9,841 nt of DNA from Candidatus Methylomirabilota bacterium (GTDB taxonomy: Bacteria > Methylomirabilota > Methylomirabilia > Methylomirabilales > 2-02-FULL-66-22), in assembly GCA_016209725.1 (NCBI GenBank), contig JACQVO010000212.1:1-9841 (forward strand), written 5' to 3'. The notes under the pieces were generated by a model. The model was given only the letters and a program-made list of their open reading frames with translations. It did not search any database and had not been told where the DNA came from. Within the stretch, counting starts at the first letter, position 1, and each line of letters begins with the position of its first letter. Shown here piece after piece: positions 6,166 to 9,841 of the stretch. The translations under genes were made by a program, and so were the position numbers.

Positions 6166-7565
6166 CTCAACCCTCCGTCGCCCGACGCTTCGCCCGCTTC
6201 GTCAGCAGCCTCGTGCTGGAAGGGCTCCCCCCGGCTATTGTCACGAGAACGACTCTCCTGGCCCTGGACACCCTCGGGAGCTGCCTTGCCTCCTCGACCA
6301 TGGACTTCGGGCGCGCGGTCATCCTCACCGCCGAGCGCCTCGGGGGACCGCCTGAGAGTTCCCTGATCGGGGGGAACGCCAAGGTCGCGGCCGCCAACGC
6401 CGTCCTGGCGAACGGCACTCTGGCCCATGGCCTGGACTTCGATGACACCAGAGAGGACGCCATCGTCCACACCGGTTCGGTGGCTGTCACCACGGCGCTC
6501 GCCGCTGGCGAGGCTGTCGGCGTCTCGGGAAGAAGAGCCGTGGAGGCCATGATCGCCGGCGTGGAAGTGATGTGCCGCGTGGGGCTCGCCGTTCCCGGAA
6601 AGTTTCATGCGCGGAACTTTCACCCGACGGCGCTCGCGGGAAGCTTTGCCGCTGCCGCTGCCGCGGGCAAGCTCTACGGACTCACGGAGGACCAGCTCGT
6701 TCACGCCTTCGGGATTTGTGGGAGCCAGGCCAGCGGAATCATCCAGTACCTGGCGGACGGCTCATGGACGAAGCGGCTCCACCCCGGATGGGCCGCCCAC
6801 GCCGGCGTGGTCGCGGCCCTCCTCGCCCAGGCCGGATTCACCGGTCCCGAGAGCGTCTTTGAGGGGCGGCAGGGCTTCTACCAGGCCTTCGCGGGCGGCT
6901 ACGACCAAGGCCGGATGGATCCCCTCCTCGAAAGCCTGGGCAGGGTGTGGGAGGTGGAGCGCCTCACATTCAAGCCGTACCCCTGCGGCTCCATCGCCCA
7001 CCCGTACATGGACTGCGCCCTCCGCCTCCGGGCGCAGCACGGGATCCGGCCCGATCACATCGCCGCGATTCATTGCCGTACCGCCGAGGGACCGGTGCCG
7101 CGTCTCTGGGAGCCGCTTCCGGCAAAGCGGCGGCCGCCGAACGGCTACGCGGCGAAGTTCAGCCTGCCGTACCTCGTGGCGGTCATGCTCGTCAAAGACA
7201 GAGCAGGCCTGGCCGAGTTCACGGACGAGGCCGTCCAGGACACAACCGTGCTGGACGTGGCCGCCAAGGTGCACTACGAACTGGATCGGACAATTGACTA
7301 TCCGAAGCAATTCGTAGGCCACGTCCGGATCAGGCTCACGGACGGGCGCGTGGTGGAGGATCGGCAGGATCATCCTCGGGGCGGGCCGGATTTCCCCATG
7401 ACCCGGGAAGAGCTGGAGGCGAAGTTTCGCGGAAACGCCGGCCTTGTTCTTCCGGTTGAGAAAGTCGAAGAGATCATCCACGCGGTGGGTGGGCTGGCCA
7501 CGCTCCAGCACCTCGCAGCACTGATGAAATGTCTGAGCCCGGATAATTCTCGAACAGTCGCGTGA
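6162..7565 (+). CDS. MmgE/PrpD family protein (2-methylcitrate dehydratase-like)
   Basis: A 467-residue cytoplasmic protein of the MmgE/PrpD fold, which includes 2-methylcitrate dehydratase and iminodisuccinate epimerase. The helical N-terminal domain carries HGLDFDDTRED (His89-Asp95 region) followed by VHTGSVAVTTALAAGEA, the family's conserved acid/His block, although the usual HPG is HTG here. Next come KFHARNFHPTALAGSFAAAA and SGIIQYLADGSWTKRLHPGW, both standard blocks. The smaller C-terminal domain carries FKPYPCGSIAHPYMD (Lys271 onward). Length is normal (450-470). It starts at GTG 6162, whose TG shares bases with the TGA of the VOC gene (GTGA overlap), so translation is probably coupled. 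Many family members act on unknown carboxylic acids next to SDR and solute-binding genes as here. This one's substrate cannot be given, and it is not placed in a methylcitrate cluster. Confidence 0.93.
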   Translation: MTQPSVARRFARFVSSLVLEGLPPAIVTRTTLLALDTLGSCLASSTMDFGRAVILTAERLGGPPESSLIGGNAKVAAANAVLANGTLAHGLDFDDTREDAIVHTGSVAVTTALAAGEAVGVSGRRAVEAMIAGVEVMCRVGLAVPGKFHARNFHPTALAGSFAAAAAAGKLYGLTEDQLVHAFGICGSQASGIIQYLADGSWTKRLHPGWAAHAGVVAALLAQAGFTGPESVFEGRQGFYQAFAGGYDQGRMDPLLESLGRVWEVERLTFKPYPCGSIAHPYMDCALRLRAQHGIRPDHIAAIHCRTAEGPVPRLWEPLPAKRRPPNGYAAKFSLPYLVAVMLVKDRAGLAEFTDEAVQDTTVLDVAAKVHYELDRTIDYPKQFVGHVRIRLTDGRVVEDRQDHPRGGPDFPMTREELEAKFRGNAGLVLPVEKVEEIIHAVGGLATLQHLAALMKCLSPDNSRTVA

Positions 7566-7592
7566 ACTATCCTGATCGAACGACCAATGCGT

Positions 7593-7660
7593 CCCCCCCT
7601 CACCGGGTACCCCTTGGGTGCCCTCTCCCCCACCGTGGGGAGAGGGGAGGGAGAGGGGGG
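7593..7660. repeat. Dispersed hairpin repeat, copy 2 (PLPQGE-related)
   Basis: A nested inverted repeat. The outer arms are CCCCCCTC (7594-7601) and GAGGGGGG (7653-7660). The inner arms are CCTCTCCCC (7622-7630) and GGGGAGAGG (7637-7645) with a six-base loop. It shares the C-run/CTCACC/CCCTCTCCC/GGGGAGA layout with the copy at 5149-5189. It begins 28 bases after the MmgE/PrpD stop and could fold in the transcript, possibly slowing 3' decay or weakening readthrough into the SDR gene. Confidence 0.7.
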
Positions 7661-7672
7661 ATTTGGTCATTA

Positions 7673-7710
7673 CCCGAGATTTTTCGCGAAGGCATTCGCG
7701 AATAATCGGG
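7673..7710. repeat. Tight inverted repeat with TTCGCGAA arms upstream of the SDR
   Basis: TTCGCGAA at 7683-7690 and again at 7695-7702 pair perfectly across a four-base GGCA loop. The stem continues with an imperfect CCCGAGATTT/TAATCGGG match, giving arms of 18 and 16 bases. It sits 14 bases before the SDR ATG and directly follows the preceding hairpin repeat. It could be a dispersed repeat, a transcript hairpin near the ribosome site, or (because TTCGCGAA is itself palindromic) a double operator. Confidence 0.6.
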
Positions 7711-7724
7711 ATCGGTTGCAGCCG

Positions 7725-8522
7725 ATGGAACTGGGACTGAAGGGCAAGGTGGTCCTCGTCACCGGGGCCAGCCGGGGGATCGGCCGGGCCATCGCCCTGG
7801 TCTTTGCCGCCGAGGGGTGCCGGCTGGCGCTGGCCAGCCGGACCCCGAGCGCTCTGGCGGCGGTGGCCGAAGAGGTGGAGGCGCTTGGCAGCGAGGCGCG
7901 CCACTGGGCAACGGACGTCACCGACCCAACGCAGGTGGAGACCCTTGTCCGGAATGTCTGCCGGGCCTGGGGGGGGATCGACGTCCTCGTCAATAATGCC
8001 GGTGGGGGCTACGCCAAGGCCTTCGAGGCCGTCGGCGACGAGGAGTGGGAGCGGATCGTCAACCTGAACCTCTTTTCCGCAATTCGCCTGAGCCGGGCGG
8101 TCCTCCCCTCCATGAAGGAGCGGGGGGACGGGCAGATCATCAACATCGCGGCGCTCTCCGGACGCGTTCCGCGCCTGGGCCAGATCGCGTCGAATGCGGC
8201 CAAGGCGGCACTGATCAATTTCACCGAATCCCTGGCCGCCGAGGTCGCCAGCCACGGGATCCGGGTCAACGCCGTCTGTCCGGCGGCCATCCTCACCGAG
8301 CGATGGCAACAGCGGGTGGCGCATTACGGGAAGGAACACGGACTGTCTATCGAGCAGGCGATGACGGCGCTGGCCGGCAAGGGCATCCCCCTGGGCCGCT
8401 TCGGCTTGCCCGAGGAGGTTGCCAGCGCCGTCGTCTTCCTGGCCTCGGAGCGGGCCGGCTTCATCACGGGTGTTTCGATCTTTGTGGACGGCGGGATGGG
8501 GCGCTCGGTCTCCATCCCATAA
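7725..8522 (+). CDS. SDR family protein lacking catalytic Ser and Tyr
   Basis: A 265-residue Rossmann-fold protein of the classical short-chain dehydrogenase/reductase type. The cofactor motif TGASRGIG (13-20) and NNAG (90-93) are intact, as is the active-site Asn (Asn113 in VNLNLFSAI). However, the block that should carry the catalytic Ser reads INIAALSG, with Ala143 at the Ser position. Thirteen residues further on, SNAAK has Ser156 in place of the YxxxK Tyr, while Lys160 is kept. The rest (RVNAVCPAAILTERW, GLPEEVASAVVFLASERAGF, TGVSIFVDGGM) is ordinary SDR sequence. This resembles a BKR-like SDR subgroup known to miss the usual tetrad, so NAD(P)-dependent redox activity should not be assumed. 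The ATG start fits the family N-terminus but has no good ribosome site. It lies between MmgE/PrpD and a solute-binding protein, 36 bases before the latter. Confidence 0.92.
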   Translation: MELGLKGKVVLVTGASRGIGRAIALVFAAEGCRLALASRTPSALAAVAEEVEALGSEARHWATDVTDPTQVETLVRNVCRAWGGIDVLVNNAGGGYAKAFEAVGDEEWERIVNLNLFSAIRLSRAVLPSMKERGDGQIINIAALSGRVPRLGQIASNAAKAALINFTESLAAEVASHGIRVNAVCPAAILTERWQQRVAHYGKEHGLSIEQAMTALAGKGIPLGRFGLPEEVASAVVFLASERAGFITGVSIFVDGGMGRSVSIP

Positions 8523-8542
8523 AGGCCCACACCGGGCAAGGT

Positions 8543-8554
8543 GGGAGGGGGGAA
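8543..8554 (+). promoter_or_regulatory. Ribosome binding site of the solute-binding protein gene
   Basis: GGGAGGGGGGAA lies directly upstream of ATG 8559, with its purine-rich core a few bases before the start. This supports ATG 8559 over the in-frame GTG at 8541, which would sit on top of the site and add six residues ahead of the signal peptide. Confidence 0.7.
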
Positions 8555-8558
8555 GATC

Positions 8559-9584
8559 ATGGGTAAGCCGCGGTCTCTCACGATTGTGATGGCTTTGTTC
8601 TGGGCTTTTCTTTCGGTCGGCCTTGCCAGTGGGCAAGATGCCCGCCTGGAGGCCGCCAAGAAGGAAGGAAAGGTCGTCTGGTACAGCTCCCTGGCGCTCC
8701 CCAGCACCGAGAAGATCGCCAAGATGTTCGAGGCGGCCTATCCGGGGATCCAGGTCGAAGTCCACCGGACGGGCTCCCAGCGGGTTCTCCAGCGATTGAT
8801 GCAGGAGGTCCAGGCGAACATCAAGAATGCCGACGTCGTGCACACCTCGGATGCGGGCCACTTCGTCCTGCTGAAGGACAAGAAGCTGCTCATGAAATAC
8901 ACGCCCGCCGGGGTCGAAAAGTTTCAGTCCGGCTTCAAGGATCGTGACGGCTATCACTATGGGTTGCGGTCCACCCTGTCGGTTATAGCCTTCAACCCCA
9001 AGATCATCCCCACGGCGGAGGCGCCCAAGACCTGGAAGGACCTGCAGGATCCGAAGTGGCGGGGGAAGCTGGTGACGGCCCACCCCGGATACAGCGGGAT
9101 CATCGCAACACACGTCCTGGCGCTGGTCAACCTGTATGGCTGGGACTTCTTCAAGCAGTTGGCCCAGAACAAGCTCATGATCGTCCAGTCGGCCAACGAC
9201 CCGGCCCAGGTGGTGGCCTCGGGGGAGCGACCCATCTCGGTAAACGGGTCCGAATACTTCTTCTACCAGACGCAGAAGAAGGGCAACCCGATCCAGATCG
9301 TCTACCCGAAGGAAGGCGTCCCCCTCGTCGTCTCGCCCACGGCCATCACCAGCTTCGCTCCGCATCCGAACGCGGCCAAGCTCTTCACCGATTTCACCTT
9401 CACCAGGGAGGTGCAGCAGGTCCTGGCCGATACGGAGGGACTCTACACCGGGCACCCGGAGGTGAAGTACCCGGCCGACAAGCCGAAGCTGAGCGACCTG
9501 AAACTTCTACCGGCAGATCCCGAGGAGCTGGAGAAGCGGAACGAGGAGATCAAGAATCGCTTCGTGGAGTTCTTTGGCGCCTGA
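8559..9584 (+). CDS. Extracellular solute-binding protein, family 1 (ABC transporter)
   Basis: A 341-residue secreted binding protein of an ABC uptake system, resembling the Fe(3+)/organic-anion type (type 2 periplasmic binding fold). A signal peptide is clear (KPRSLTIVMALFWAFLSVG, cleavage probably after ASG at residue 25). The mature start EAAKKEGKVVWYSSL, then FEAAYPGIQVEVHRTGS, followed by ADVVHTSDAGHFVLLKDKKL and LQDPKWRGKLVTAHP, are typical of this family. So are VNGSEYFFYQTQKKGNP and KEGVPLVVSPTAI near the C-terminal lobe. There is no lipobox. The start is ATG 8559. It follows the SDR by 36 bases and is likely cotranscribed with it. No permease or ATPase gene follows in the remaining 257 bases, so its membrane partners must lie beyond the window or elsewhere. 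The ligand is unknown; neighbours suggest an organic acid rather than iron. Confidence 0.93.
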   Translation: MGKPRSLTIVMALFWAFLSVGLASGQDARLEAAKKEGKVVWYSSLALPSTEKIAKMFEAAYPGIQVEVHRTGSQRVLQRLMQEVQANIKNADVVHTSDAGHFVLLKDKKLLMKYTPAGVEKFQSGFKDRDGYHYGLRSTLSVIAFNPKIIPTAEAPKTWKDLQDPKWRGKLVTAHPGYSGIIATHVLALVNLYGWDFFKQLAQNKLMIVQSANDPAQVVASGERPISVNGSEYFFYQTQKKGNPIQIVYPKEGVPLVVSPTAITSFAPHPNAAKLFTDFTFTREVQQVLADTEGLYTGHPEVKYPADKPKLSDLKLLPADPEELEKRNEEIKNRFVEFFGA

Positions 9585-9603
9585 CGGGCAACCAGCAATT
9601 GAA

Positions 9604-9740
9604 CCGCCATGACGCCAAGGTCGCAAAGAAATCAGGCATGATTTAAGGAGTGGCGGGAGAAAAGCGTGGCGGAGATCAGAACTTTCCGGCGCACGAGGTT
9701 GATACCTGATGAGTCTTTGCGATCTTTGCGAGCTCTGCGG
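9604..9740. repeat. MITE-like imperfect palindromic element
   Basis: Left arm from 9604 (CCGCCATGACGCCAAGG then TCGCAAAGA) and right arm 9714-9740, whose complement reads CCGCAGAGCTCGCAAAGATC then GCAAAGA, match at about 20 of 27 positions. The match resumes inward with ATCAGGCAT (9631-9639) against the complement of ATACCTGAT (9702-9710), giving near-continuous arms of roughly 37 bases around a 60-base centre. The TTTGCGATCTTTGCG/CGCAAAG motif is one I recognise as a widespread intergenic repeat. There is no coding capacity, so it is a non-autonomous element or transcript-level hairpin, lying 19 bases after the solute-binding gene. Confidence 0.65.
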
Positions 9741-9778
9741 TGAGATATCTGGGATCGGCACCGGCTTCGCGTTCAAGC

Positions 9779-9826
9779 AAATCCCCCCGTCCCCCCCATA
9801 GCCAAAGGGGGGCGGAGGGGGGATTT
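9779..9826. repeat. C-run/G-run hairpin repeat at the right edge
   Basis: AAATCCCCCCGTCCCCCC at 9779-9796 pairs with GGGGGGCGGAGGGGGGATTT at 9807-9826 around a short ATAGCCAAA-type loop, with one bulge. The outer AAATCCCCCC/GGGGGGATTT ends match perfectly. I recognise this layout as a common dispersed repeat. A T-run follows the G arm, so it could stop transcription from either side, but the arm composition fits a mobile repeat better than a classical terminator. Confidence 0.7.
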
Positions 9827-9841
9827 TGCCAAGGTGGGGGC

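Noticed and set aside
7587..7724. Upstream extension of the SDR from an ATG at 7587
   Set aside because: The added residues are translated hairpin repeats. The SDR family N-terminus begins at MELGLKGKVVLVTG (7725).
8541..8558. GTG start six codons upstream for the solute-binding protein
   Set aside because: It overlaps the purine-rich ribosome site and adds residues before the normal signal peptide.
6762..9455. Minus-strand open frame of 897 codons across MmgE/PrpD, SDR and the binding protein
   Set aside because: It spans three well-supported plus-strand genes and two repeats, and the product is a shadow translation without recognisable domains.

Overview
The window is GC-rich DNA with close gene spacing, several dispersed hairpin-type repeats and a remnant of an IS701-like transposase. 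The mix is a subtilisin-like secreted protease, a UbiA/MqnP-type prenyltransferase, CheW, MmgE/PrpD, a short-chain dehydrogenase (SDR) and a family 1 solute-binding protein, with PLPQGE-type and KSEI-type intergenic repeats. This suggests an uncultured, high-GC environmental bacterium, for example a Rokubacteria/Methylomirabilota or deltaproteobacterial lineage. That placement is an inference from gene mix and style; there is no rRNA or tRNA to anchor it.

Left part (1-4036, minus strand). A 5'-truncated IS701-like transposase fragment runs off the window edge at base 1. Upstream of it lies a compact three-gene minus-strand operon, transcribed from 4036 to 186. It encodes a small exported protein with a carboxypeptidase-regulatory-like beta domain, then an exported protein of unknown family (TAG and ATG directly adjacent), then a 773-residue S8 (subtilisin-like) protease with an intact Asp/His/Ser triad. 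All three have signal peptides, so this looks like an export-linked unit working outside the cytoplasmic membrane. Two of its three members have no assignable function.

Middle (4037-5988). A divergent control region of about 250 bases with two small palindromes separates the operon from a plus-strand UbiA-family prenyltransferase (quinone biosynthesis). A PLPQGE-type repeat and a stand-alone CheW-like protein follow. The next roughly 355 bases contain a heptamer repeat and no convincing gene.

Right part (5989-9584, plus strand). This looks like a catabolic or uptake cluster. It starts with an internally deleted VOC (glyoxalase-fold) gene whose stop overlaps the GTG start of an MmgE/PrpD-family protein. 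It continues with an SDR lacking the catalytic Ser and Tyr, and ends with a secreted family 1 solute-binding protein. A spacer built of two back-to-back inverted-repeat elements separates MmgE/PrpD from the SDR. The substrate is unknown, and no permease or ATPase gene is present before the window ends.

Right edge (9585-9841). Two unrelated inverted-repeat elements fill the non-coding end: a MITE-like imperfect palindrome of about 137 bp and a C-run/G-run hairpin.

No previously undescribed defence or mobile system is clear here. The observations most worth following are the secreted protease operon with two unassigned partners, the SDR without its catalytic Ser/Tyr, the half-length VOC gene and the repeat elements.
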